Assembly: GCA_900128565.1 (NCBI GenBank)
Contig: LT636184.1
Coordinates: 1-12,900 of the forward strand
DNA length: 12,900 bases
Direction of reading: 5' to 3'
Source: Stramenopiles sp. TOSAG23-6
Lineage: Eukaryota > Sar
This document shows, piece after piece, positions 1-6,851 of this stretch (position 1 is the first letter of the stretch; every line of letters begins with the position of its first letter). The notes below the pieces were generated by a model. That model did not search any database. It was not told the DNA's origin and saw only the letters and a list, made by a program, of their open reading frames with translations. A program made the translations under genes and the position numbers.

Positions 1-574
1 AACTGCTGCTGAATGGTTTACAAAAGCTGCAAATCAAGGCTTTAGGGACGCACAGTATTTTCTTGGTATATCTTATTATAATGGTGAGGGTGTCACTCAA
101 TGTTTGAAAACTGCTGTAAAATGGTTTACAAAAGCTGCAAAACAAGGCGATATAAAGTCACAGAATAATCTTGGTGTATTTTATGAGCGTGGTATTGGAG
201 TCACTAAATGTTTGAAAACTGCTATAAAATGGTTTACAAAAGCTGCAAAACAAGGTGACATGAACGCACAGAATAATCTTTGTGCATGTTATTTGAATGG
301 TCGAGGTGTCACTAAATGTTTGAAAACTGCAGCAAAGTGGAATGCAAAAGCAGAAAAGCAGATAAAACATGTAGAAGATGATGAAACAAAGAGAGTCATA
401 ATTGCATTCAGCAAATCAACATGTTTTACATGTGGTAAAGAGGGTAAAAACACCAAAATGCTTGTTTGTAGTCGGTGTAAGGCTGTGTCATATTGTTCAA
501 AGAAGTGTCAGAAAATACATTGGAAGAGTACACACAAAAAAGAGTGTCGCAACTCACAAAGTGTAAGCGGATAA
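1..574 (+). CDS. Sel1-repeat / MYND zinc-finger protein, copy 1 (5' partial)
   Basis: The reading frame is open from base 2, so the gene starts before the window. The visible product has about three Sel1-like repeats of 36 residues, with a recurring GVT(K/Q)CLKTA..W(F/Y)TKAA(K/N)QG pattern. A C-terminal MYND zinc finger follows: CFTCG, then CSRC, YCSKKCQ, HW and HKKEC, which supply the usual Cys/His ligands. Sel1 repeats form alpha-helical solenoids and MYND fingers bind short peptides, so an adaptor role is likely; the partner is unknown. The genomic frame stops at 572-574. A candidate GT-AG intron at 563-688 would instead join the frame to codons ending at 710-712, giving a C-terminus KKGCRIE identical to that of the downstream paralogue. 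The family call is firm; the true 3' end is uncertain. Confidence 0.85.
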   Translation, partial: TAAEWFTKAANQGFRDAQYFLGISYYNGEGVTQCLKTAVKWFTKAAKQGDIKSQNNLGVFYERGIGVTKCLKTAIKWFTKAAKQGDMNAQNNLCACYLNGRGVTKCLKTAAKWNAKAEKQIKHVEDDETKRVIIAFSKSTCFTCGKEGKNTKMLVCSRCKAVSYCSKKCQKIHWKSTHKKECRNSQSVSG

Positions 575-688
575 AAATAAATTGAAGCAATTTGAATTAC
601 TAAGTCTGTGTGCAATATGTAGATGTAAAGTGTAAAGAAAAAAAATCTCTGTACTCTCTAGGTTAGAAATTAAAGGAGATATCAACAG
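563..688 (+). other. Candidate intron near the 3' end of Sel1-MYND copy 1
   Basis: The interval starts GTAAGC and ends CAACAG. Removing it keeps frame and replaces an early stop with codons for KKGCRIE and TAA at 710-712. The paralogue at 1327-1818 has that same ending with no intervening sequence. An alternative reading is a 135-bp insertion at about 549-683, flanked by TC on both sides. cDNA would decide. Confidence 0.5.
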
Positions 689-866
689 AAGAAGGGATGT
701 AGAATTGAATAAAAGTAATTTTTGATTTTAATTTTTGATATCAATTTAAATTTTGATAAATAATGATTAGATTTGAATTTAACCAATATCACATCGAATA
801 TTGAATATTCAATAACCAGTCTTCCTGATTATTAGGCTAGGGTTAGGGTTAGAATCTTCGATAATA
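689..866 (+). repeat. Duplicated 3' flank, copy A
   Basis: From AGAAGGGATGTAGAATTG onward this stretch matches 1796-1960 closely, with small indels, and ends in a TTAGGG tract followed by ATCTTCGATA. The tandem duplication therefore covered the 3' end and downstream region of the Sel1-MYND gene, not only the coding part. The rest of the gap, 867-964, shows no gene. It has a possible acceptor (TGTGTCGCAG at 925-934) before Sel1-like sequence resumes near 939. Confidence 0.75.
838..852 (+). repeat. Telomere-type TTAGGG tract (intergenic)
   Basis: TAGGGTTAGGGTTAG gives about two and a half TTAGGG units. A similar tract sits at the matching place after the second paralogue (1933-1948). Confidence 0.8.
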
Positions 867-964
867 AATATAGCTGACCAGTGGTACTAGTCGCCTCGTA
901 GTCATACGTAGAACGTAGAGGTAGTTGTGTCGCAGAAGCTACAAAAGCTGCAAATCAAGGCCAT

Positions 965-1818
965 ATGAACGCACAGTCCTCACTTGTAGTACATTATGCA
1001 AATGATACTTGTGAAACTGGTGTTGAATTTCTAAAAAAAGCTGCAAATGTAGGCATTTTGGGAGCACAGTATGAACTTGGTATATGCTATGTGTTAGGTG
1101 ATGGCGTCACTAAATGTTATAAAACTGCTGCTGAATGGTTTACAAAAGCTGCAAATCAAGGGCACATGGAAGCACAGTATAAACTTGGTCGATTGTATGA
1201 GTATGGTCAAGGTGTCACTAAATGTTATAAAACTGCTGCTGAATGGTATACAAAAGCTGCAAATCAAGGACACATGGAAGCACAGTATGATCTTGGTGTA
1301 TTTCATGACACTAGTGGGGGGGGGGTATGGGTGTCACTCAATGTTTGAAAACTGCTGTTGAATGGTATACAAAAGCTGCAAAACAAGGCCATATGAAGTC
1401 ACAGTCCATAATTGGTTTATATTATGCAGAAGGTATAGGTGTCACTCAATGTAATAAAACTGCTGTTGAATGGTTTACAAAAGCTGCAAATCAAGGGTCT
1501 ACAGAGGCAGAGTACTATCTTGCTTTATCTTATTATAATGGTCTTGGTGTCACAAAATGTTTGAAAACTGCAGCAAAGTGGAATGCAAAAGCAGAAAAGC
1601 ACATAAATGATGCAGAATATGATGAAACAAAGAGTTGCATAATTGCACTCAGCAAAGCAACATGTTTTACATGTGGTAAAGAGGGTAAAAACTCCAAAAT
1701 GCTTGTTTGTAGTCGGTGTAAGGCTGTGGCATATTGTTCAAAGAAGTGTCAGAAAATACATTGGAAGAGTACACACAAAAAAGAGTGTCAAAAGAAGAAG
1801 GGATGTAGAATTGAATAA
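965..1818 (+). CDS. Sel1-repeat / MYND zinc-finger protein, copy 2 (frameshifted)
   Basis: Two overlapping frames together encode one protein: Sel1-like repeats from 965 to about 1315, then more repeats and a MYND finger to 1818. The frame changes at a run of ten G (1316-1325); nine G would make it continuous, reading ...[13 protein letters not shown]. The finger keeps CFTCG, CSRC, YCSKKCQ, HW and HKKEC, and the end is [14 protein letters not shown] 965 is the first in-frame Met. The frame is open back to 902, and Sel1-like sequence already begins near 939, so an upstream exon or a truncated duplication is possible. The product is probably a scaffold like its neighbour. The shift may be a sequencing error or a real inactivating mutation. 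Confidence 0.8.
1316..1325 (+). repeat. G10 homopolymer at the frameshift
   Basis: Ten consecutive G lie at a junction between Sel1 repeats. Removing one base joins the two frames of the gene. Long G runs are prone to both sequencing and replication slippage. Confidence 0.85.
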
Positions 1819-1960
1819 AAATAATTTTTGATTTTAATTTTTGATATTAATTTAATTTTTGATAAATAATGATTTGAATTTAACCAATCTAAATCGCAAT
1901 ATCACGCAATATAATATCACATCCGATTATTATTAGGGTTAGGGTTAGCATCTTCGATAG
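1796..1960 (+). repeat. Duplicated 3' flank, copy B
   Basis: This is the counterpart of 689-866, with the same AT-rich sequence and the same TTAGGG tract followed by ATCTTCGATA. After about 1960 the similarity ends. The rest of the gap to 2066 holds no gene. A TTTGATTGTTTTAG sequence ending at 2040 resembles a splice acceptor, so a 5'-UTR intron before ATG 2067 is possible. Confidence 0.7.
1933..1948 (+). repeat. Telomere-type TTAGGG tract (intergenic)
   Basis: TTAGGGTTAGGGTTAG lies inside the duplicated 3' flank, equivalent to the tract at 838-852. Confidence 0.85.
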
Positions 1961-2066
1961 ATAGCGATACCCGTATCTTCTCGTGTTTGTTTAAATATTG
2001 ATATCATCAATAATATATCTAATAATTTTGATTGTTTTAGGTTGAGTAAAATACAACTTTACCAAG

Positions 2067-3320
2067 ATGCAGGCTTCTCGAGGTCAATTTTCTGCACCGC
2101 AGTTATCAGTAAGCATAGGGAGTATGAGCAAGCGTAAAGTTGAAACTCCAATCAGTATCGCTAACCAAGCAAAAACTGTTGATCAAGTTTCAAACTTAGA
2201 GTTGGATACTTATGAAAATATATGGAGCTGCATCGATAATTTTTCCAAGAAGAATGGTAGCAGACTTCGAAATATAGATGTCTTTCGTACATTAGATAAG
2301 TCTCGTAAAGGTTTCTTAAGTAATGTAGTAGATTTACAGCTTCGACTGCACCAGATGTCTCCTTCACTTTCTTTCAATACAACCGAAGTTGATGGGTTTC
2401 TTCACTCAATAGACTCAATCTCAGGATACGACGACGATAAGTTACGCCTAAACAATATTGAAAACAATATATTTGTCGTTTACGAGGATTTCAATAGAGC
2501 TTTAACGAATTATCGACGTAGGAAGAACAAAACTCGAAATATCTCCAAGAAGCAAATTTCAACTAAAATACTCATTGACGAAGGCTTCAACGTAGAAAAC
2601 CTTAATCAGTTGAATGTAGAGTCAAAGCTTGGATTAGATGAATGTGAGCAAAAAGAAACGTATTCTAAATTAATGAGACGTAAACTTATTGCAGCTGAAA
2701 AAGAATTGAAAAACCTTTCAACAATGCCAATTCCAACTGTTACCGGAATACCAAATATATTTACTTTAAGCAATACAGCTGAATTTGATAAAATGAATAA
2801 TTCACTTTCTAGCAGTGAAGATGAAGATTCCGCTTATCTTTATTCATCTTATGATGGTAGTACTGATATTTCATCTCACAGAAATAATAAAATTACAGAA
2901 AAACGAATAGCTATAAAAAAAGAGCAACATAAAGTCAATAAAGCTTTAAAAGCAGCTCAAAAAGAGATTTTACTTGGTAAAAAAGAGCTCCAAGAGTACA
3001 ATGCTCAGTTGGCAGTTTCCGAGTTTAAAATCAAAACTCTTCAGAAAATGATTCAACTCATCGTACCAGAAATACAAAATGATAGAAATAGTGAAACTGA
3101 AATAAATAGTGGTATTCTCAATGAAGGCTCTAACTGTCGAGACACTCAGGGACAAAAGGTAAAACTCGACATTTCCATTTTATCACAACTTGACATCGTT
3201 GATAATATTTTACCCCTCTGGGGCAACGATTTTTGTGATACTGATGATATGGATATAAAAAAACAAACTGGTTCTCAGTCTGATATAGAAGAATCAAAAA
3301 CCAAGTTTGATATAGAATAA
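2067..3320 (+). CDS. Coiled-coil protein with a degenerate EF-hand pair
   Basis: A 417-residue open frame. Residues about 48-155 have the helix-loop-helix spacing of an EF-hand pair: DVFRTLDKSRKGFLS, then VDGFLHSID and EDFNRALTNYRRR. The first loop lacks most acidic ligands and the second is stretched, so calcium binding is doubtful. Residues about 275-335 are rich in Lys, Glu, Gln and Leu (KEQHKVNKALKAAQKEIL and onward) and look like a coiled coil. The C-terminus is acidic and hydrophilic. There is no signal peptide or membrane segment, so it is probably cytosolic or cytoskeletal. ATG 2067 is the first Met, with a second Met at residue 20. The specific family was not recognised, and the EF-hand reading is an inference from pattern. 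Confidence 0.7.
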   Translation: MQASRGQFSAPQLSVSIGSMSKRKVETPISIANQAKTVDQVSNLELDTYENIWSCIDNFSKKNGSRLRNIDVFRTLDKSRKGFLSNVVDLQLRLHQMSPSLSFNTTEVDGFLHSIDSISGYDDDKLRLNNIENNIFVVYEDFNRALTNYRRRKNKTRNISKKQISTKILIDEGFNVENLNQLNVESKLGLDECEQKETYSKLMRRKLIAAEKELKNLSTMPIPTVTGIPNIFTLSNTAEFDKMNNSLSSSEDEDSAYLYSSYDGSTDISSHRNNKITEKRIAIKKEQHKVNKALKAAQKEILLGKKELQEYNAQLAVSEFKIKTLQKMIQLIVPEIQNDRNSETEINSGILNEGSNCRDTQGQKVKLDISILSQLDIVDNILPLWGNDFCDTDDMDIKKQTGSQSDIEESKTKFDIE

Positions 3321-3389
3321 TAAAAACCCAAAATGTGAAAGATCACTTTTCATATGAATTCACTTAAAANTAGTATTCATTTATAGCTA

Positions 3390-3992
3390 TTAACAAGTTT
3401 TCTTGGCTTCTCTNAGTGTTGAAGAAGATATATTCACCCGACTAGATGGTGGTGGTTCATTTTGAATTTTCCCTTCAGAAGACTGAAAATACGGTGTTGC
3501 ACCTTGACCAGGGTATACTTCATTCCATCCATTAGGCAGAATATATTTCCTGAAACCTGGAATACATTGTGTTTCCTCAAGTACTGCAGCACAATCATTA
3601 TCATCGCCAGGGTTACAGTATCCTGATGCCGTTACACCAGCTATATTTTTCATATTCTTTGACGCTCCACATCGGATTAAGTATGTGGCGATATCAGCAA
3701 GGTCATTTGCACAAGCAACCATTAATGGAGTCGCACCAAGATCATTTCGAACATCCAGATCTGCACCGGACTTTACAAGTTGACGTGTTATTTTCATCCT
3801 TTCTGCATCCGCCATTCGTTTTCCAAACGTGCATAATACGTGAAATGCAGTATTACCACGAGACCCAGCAGTTAAAGCATCGGGGTCACGCCATGCAGCA
3901 TTGCAGTTTGTAGTCTTTAGTAGGTGCTCCACTTTTTTAGCATTTCCAGATTTCACTGCCTGCTGTAGTGTCTTTGAGTTGTTGCAACCCAT
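3390..3992 (-). CDS. Small ankyrin-repeat protein with acylation-type N-terminus
   Basis: A 200-residue protein beginning MGCNNSK. Gly2 with Ser6/Lys7 fits N-myristoylation and Cys3 fits palmitoylation, suggesting a membrane-tethered protein. Residues about 7-140 contain roughly four ankyrin-type helices: AVKSGNAKKVEHLLK, GNTAFHVLCTFGKR, LGATPLMVACANDLADIATYLIRCGA spread over two segments, and NIAGVTASGYC. The tail, after about residue 145, is Pro/Ser-rich. One N at 3413 leaves a residue near the C-terminus undefined. Ankyrin repeats bind proteins, but the partner is unknown. The gene lies tail-to-tail with the upstream coiled-coil gene, about 70 bp apart. Confidence 0.8.
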   Translation of the reverse strand: MGCNNSKTLQQAVKSGNAKKVEHLLKTTNCNAAWRDPDALTAGSRGNTAFHVLCTFGKRMADAERMKITRQLVKSGADLDVRNDLGATPLMVACANDLADIATYLIRCGASKNMKNIAGVTASGYCNPGDDNDCAAVLEETQCIPGFRKYILPNGWNEVYPGQGATPYFQSSEGKIQNEPPPSSRVNISSSTXREAKKTC

Positions 3993-4307
3993 ATAATATT
4001 CTTTGAAGAAGACTCAGCCAATCATAAATTTCTTTGAAGACAAAATCAATTGCTATACTATAGGTGTTTTGGAAATAATTATTCGAAGAAAATTTCGAAT
4101 TTCGTTCGCGCATGTGCATGATTTTTCAGATGAGAAATTTGAAAAATTTTGAATTTCTGAATTTATTAAATAATTACTAGTGTACTTACTGTAGATGTAT
4201 AATTTTTCAAATCATCCCTTCAAATAATATTCCAAGCCTATATATATAAAAATCACACAAAATTAGTGTTGTATAAAATATTAGAATTTTCATTGGCAAA
4301 TAATGAA
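3993..4307. other. Intergenic, no gene seen
   Basis: AT-rich sequence between two minus-strand genes, so it should hold the promoter of the ankyrin gene and the 3' end of the next. TATATATATAAAAA near 4240 could be a TATA-like element on either strand, but it is far from the start codon. Short open frames here have no recognisable domain. Confidence 0.5.
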
Positions 4308-5609
4308 TCAGCAACGTTGTTTTTTAGCATCAAAACTTGAAATATTTGATATTCGATTGAAAAATAATAAACCAGCAACACATTGGTTTTCAGCAGGTGT
4401 AGTAGTATACTGTTTTTTTCGTTTTTTACCACTTAGTACAGTAGATGGATTTTTTGGATTTATCTTTTGCTTTTTCCACATCTTTGCAATTTTCTTGTAT
4501 ACCTCAATAACATCTTCGAAATTAAGTTGTTTTCCTTTTGAAAATTTGTACAGAGAAGAAATTCTCTTGAGAATATTCTTTTTAACATTGTCCTTCAACT
4601 TGGTATTGTTTGACAGACTCTGACTACATAAATTCACTTTTACATTCACTTTTACAACATCACTGCTGTCATTGATTGACTTCTTACTCGAGTTGTAGCA
4701 TTCTTCAACATACAATATGAGTTCATTCTCATCAATACCAAGTTTATCCGCACGGCGAAAATGAGCTTTGATGCGAGCTCCAATCCAACCTTGTACAAGT
4801 CTAGACTTTCGATAAGATGGGATGCCAGCTCCAATCCAACCTTGTACAAGTCTAGACTTTCGATAAGATGGTTGCTTTGCAGCATCAACAAAAACACTTT
4901 GAATTTTCTTTAAAGCAGCACATTGAGACATTTTTTCAACACCTCCAAAATATTTCACACTGTTTAGATCTGTGAACGCATCAATCATACTTTTATGTCT
5001 CAGCGCATCATATGTTGGATTATTACATGGATCGAAAGGTAAACGTGATCTGTCAGATTTCATAAATGTGTCTGACTTTTGTGAGTAAGTGAAAGTCTCA
5101 TTTAACTCTTTAGAATTGTGGTCGAATTTAACAATTATCGAAAAAAAGCCATATCGACGGTACATTGACAGTGTTGAATTACGAGGAAAGAATTTGCTTA
5201 AGTCATCCGGTGTTATCTCAACGAAAATACATAACGAATAATCTTTTATCGTTCGAAGCCTCTCAAAAGGTGGTAACAACTGACGCTCTTGCGAATCCTT
5301 GCGCTCATTTGTGAACAAACCAAGTTTAGTACTTCGTATAATACGTCCGCGAATGATTAGTTCCTGTACTTGTACATATCCGGGAGATCCTCTTGCTATT
5401 GAAGGGTCCAAAGATAACTGAATGAAATCAGTTTTCTTCACATCTTTGTTTAAGTTTGTCGATAACCATTCTGTTTGAGCCCTTCTTTCTTCCCATCTTT
5501 TGAACGCTTTAGCAGCAAAGAACATTTCTCCAAGCTCTGCCGGAGTCGGTTCTCTTATATGTTTACGCTTGAACCATTTGATACACTTTTTGTAATAATC
5601 TTCTACCAT
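4308..5609 (-). CDS. Unrecognised 433-residue basic protein
   Basis: A long open frame from MVEDYYKK to a TGA at 4308-4310, coding-like over its full length. I do not recognise the family. The N-terminal 40 residues are Lys/Arg-rich with PTPAELGEMFFAAKAF. The middle (about 60-230) looks globular with beta-strand-like segments such as YVQVQELIIRGRII and YSLCIFVEITPDDL. The C-terminal 130 residues are strongly basic (KKNILKRI, KMWKKQKINPKNP, GKKRKKQY), compatible with nuclear localisation or nucleic-acid binding, though this is inferred from charge alone. There are no membrane segments. A 17-residue stretch ending WIGAGI/WIGARI is present twice in tandem, from a recent 51-bp duplication at 4770-4871. 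The gene is divergent from the PUB gene across 218 bp. Confidence 0.7.
   Translation of the reverse strand: MVEDYYKKCIKWFKRKHIREPTPAELGEMFFAAKAFKRWEERRAQTEWLSTNLNKDVKKTDFIQLSLDPSIARGSPGYVQVQELIIRGRIIRSTKLGLFTNERKDSQERQLLPPFERLRTIKDYSLCIFVEITPDDLSKFFPRNSTLSMYRRYGFFSIIVKFDHNSKELNETFTYSQKSDTFMKSDRSRLPFDPCNNPTYDALRHKSMIDAFTDLNSVKYFGGVEKMSQCAALKKIQSVFVDAAKQPSYRKSRLVQGWIGAGIPSYRKSRLVQGWIGARIKAHFRRADKLGIDENELILYVEECYNSSKKSINDSSDVVKVNVKVNLCSQSLSNNTKLKDNVKKNILKRISSLYKFSKGKQLNFEDVIEVYKKIAKMWKKQKINPKNPSTVLSGKKRKKQYTTTPAENQCVAGLLFFNRISNISSFDAKKQRC
4770..4871. repeat. 51-bp perfect-frame tandem duplication
   Basis: Units 4770-4820 and 4821-4871 differ at one base (GATGCGAGC versus GATGCCAGC). In the minus-strand gene they encode two copies of a 17-residue segment containing SYRKSRLVQGWIGA. 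The near identity indicates a recent event or an assembly artefact. Confidence 0.95.
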
Positions 5610-5827
5610 TATTTATGAAATCAATCAATGTGTGTTTTGTGTTACAAGAGACAAGACGAGAGAGTGAAATGTGACTGACACAGTTGGCGGTTGGAGGAGA
5701 ATAATTTTTGAAAAACTGTCAAAAAAAATGGTTTAAAAAAAAAAAATCTTATCCCTCAAATTCAGAATACTATTCGCACACGCAAACAGTTAGTATTAAT
5801 AGAGATACCGCTTTGTAAGTTACAAAA
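5610..5827. promoter_or_regulatory. Shared intergenic region of divergent genes
   Basis: These 218 bp separate the minus-strand 433-residue gene from the plus-strand PUB gene, so both promoters should lie here. A GTTGGCGGTTGG patch at about 5682-5693 stands out as GC-rich against AT-rich surroundings, followed by A-rich runs near 5723-5750. No specific factor site is claimed. Confidence 0.35.
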
Positions 5828-6382
5828 TTGATGGAAGATGCAATAAACAGCTTGCGAAAAAGCAATGATCGAGCTGCAGCTAGAGCAGCTGCAAAAATTC
5901 TCCGTAAGCTGCTTTCAAATGTAGCAAAGTTTCCTGATGATGCTAAATATCGTAAAGTAAAACGAGATAACAAAGTTTTGAAGGCCAAACTTTGGCCCGT
6001 TCCTGGAGCCGAATCACTTTTAATAGCATCTGGCTTTGTGCTTGATGAAGATAGAAATTTAATCCTAAACGTTGAAGATGCAGACATTCATGCCATTGAG
6101 ATAAGACGGGTTAGACATGGACTTTTAATGGTGCATAGACTCTGTGAACACTTTGGTAAAGTGAAAACCGTTCGAAAAAAAACGAGTCGACACGATCTGA
6201 TTGCCAAGGAACGAGAATTGATCATTAAAGAATTTAAGAGTGATAGGAAAGAAAACGTTGATATGCGTGAGGCTCGAGGTCCACCCCGGAAATCTGAGCC
6301 TACTTTGCATGAATTTGGCGGTAAAAACCAAAAAACATTTAGTGACGTTGGTATTGATCTAAATAAGGGTGGCGGTGGATGA
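5828..6382 (+). CDS. PUB-domain protein
   Basis: A 184-residue protein. Residues about 15-95 match a PUB (PUG) domain: helices in ARAAAKILRKLLSNVAKFPD, then KYRKVKRDNKVLKAKL, the typical WPVPGAESLLIASGFV turn-helix, and a final strand with LILNVEDADIHAI. PUB domains are found in peptide N-glycanase, UBXD proteins and HOIP, where they bind the C-terminal tail of the AAA-ATPase p97/VCP. No transglutaminase, UBX or UBA domain is present, so this is a short stand-alone PUB protein. The C-terminal tail (about 130-184) is charged, with TLHEFGGK, and ends in Gly residues. It is probably a p97 cofactor or adaptor. ATG 5828 is the first in-frame Met; the codon preceding the PUB helices suits it. Confidence 0.85.
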   Translation: MMEDAINSLRKSNDRAAARAAAKILRKLLSNVAKFPDDAKYRKVKRDNKVLKAKLWPVPGAESLLIASGFVLDEDRNLILNVEDADIHAIEIRRVRHGLLMVHRLCEHFGKVKTVRKKTSRHDLIAKERELIIKEFKSDRKENVDMREARGPPRKSEPTLHEFGGKNQKTFSDVGIDLNKGGGG

Positions 6383-6851
6383 AAATAGATTATTCACTAT
6401 ATTTATCCTAGAAATATTCACATAAATGTATTATATGTATGTTGAATACATAATAAATACATTAATTGCACTGAAGAACAAAATTCAAAAGGTTTAAAAA
6501 CACATTTTTTGTTCCGAGCAAATGACAATGTGAAAAAATATGCTATGTTACATTCGAAATTTTTCCAACAAAATATAATAGTAGTCGATGAAACATTTTT
6601 ATTCTATTTATATAAAAACAAAGTACAATCTATGATTCATAATTTTTATTCTAGTGTTTTTGCAGAAATAGGTATTATTCCTACTATATACTATATAGAG
6701 GTATATCTTCCTAACCCTAACCCTAACACGTTTTTGAATTTGAAACCGTCGCTATATATGGATACGATATTTTTTGTTGCAGTGGAGAAAAATGAGATAC
6801 GAAAAAGTCTCTTCAATTCAAAATGTTGATTACATTATACTATAAGTAAGC
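6383..6851. other. Intergenic, no convincing gene
   Basis: AT-rich sequence with an AATAAA-like element near 6452 that could serve polyadenylation of the PUB gene. A 106-codon open frame (6509-6829) starts only from TTG, lacks any recognisable domain and runs through a CCCTAA tract, so I do not call it a gene. Confidence 0.5.
6710..6726 (-). repeat. Telomere-type CCCTAA tract (intergenic)
   Basis: CCTAACCCTAACCCTAA gives nearly three units, in the opposite orientation to the tracts at 838 and 1933. Confidence 0.85.

Noticed and set aside
158-370. Cys/Phe-rich minus-strand frames over the Sel1 repeats (also 1094-1306)
   Set aside because: They are antisense shadows of the repeats and recur with the same period.
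549-688. Membership of the Sel1-MYND intron in the introner-like family
   Set aside because: It lacks the GTAC palindrome, the ACCTAACGA block and the TG borders.
4303-4623. Plus-strand open frame with hydrophobic residues opposite the unknown gene
   Set aside because: It is the antisense of the Lys-rich C-terminus of the minus-strand gene; AAA/AAG codons read as Phe and Leu.
5770-6087. Minus-strand frame over the PUB gene
   Set aside because: It is antisense of a well-supported domain and has no recognisable content of its own.
6509-6829. 106-codon plus-strand open frame before the RING gene
   Set aside because: It starts at TTG, has no domain, AT-driven composition, and includes a CCCTAA tract.
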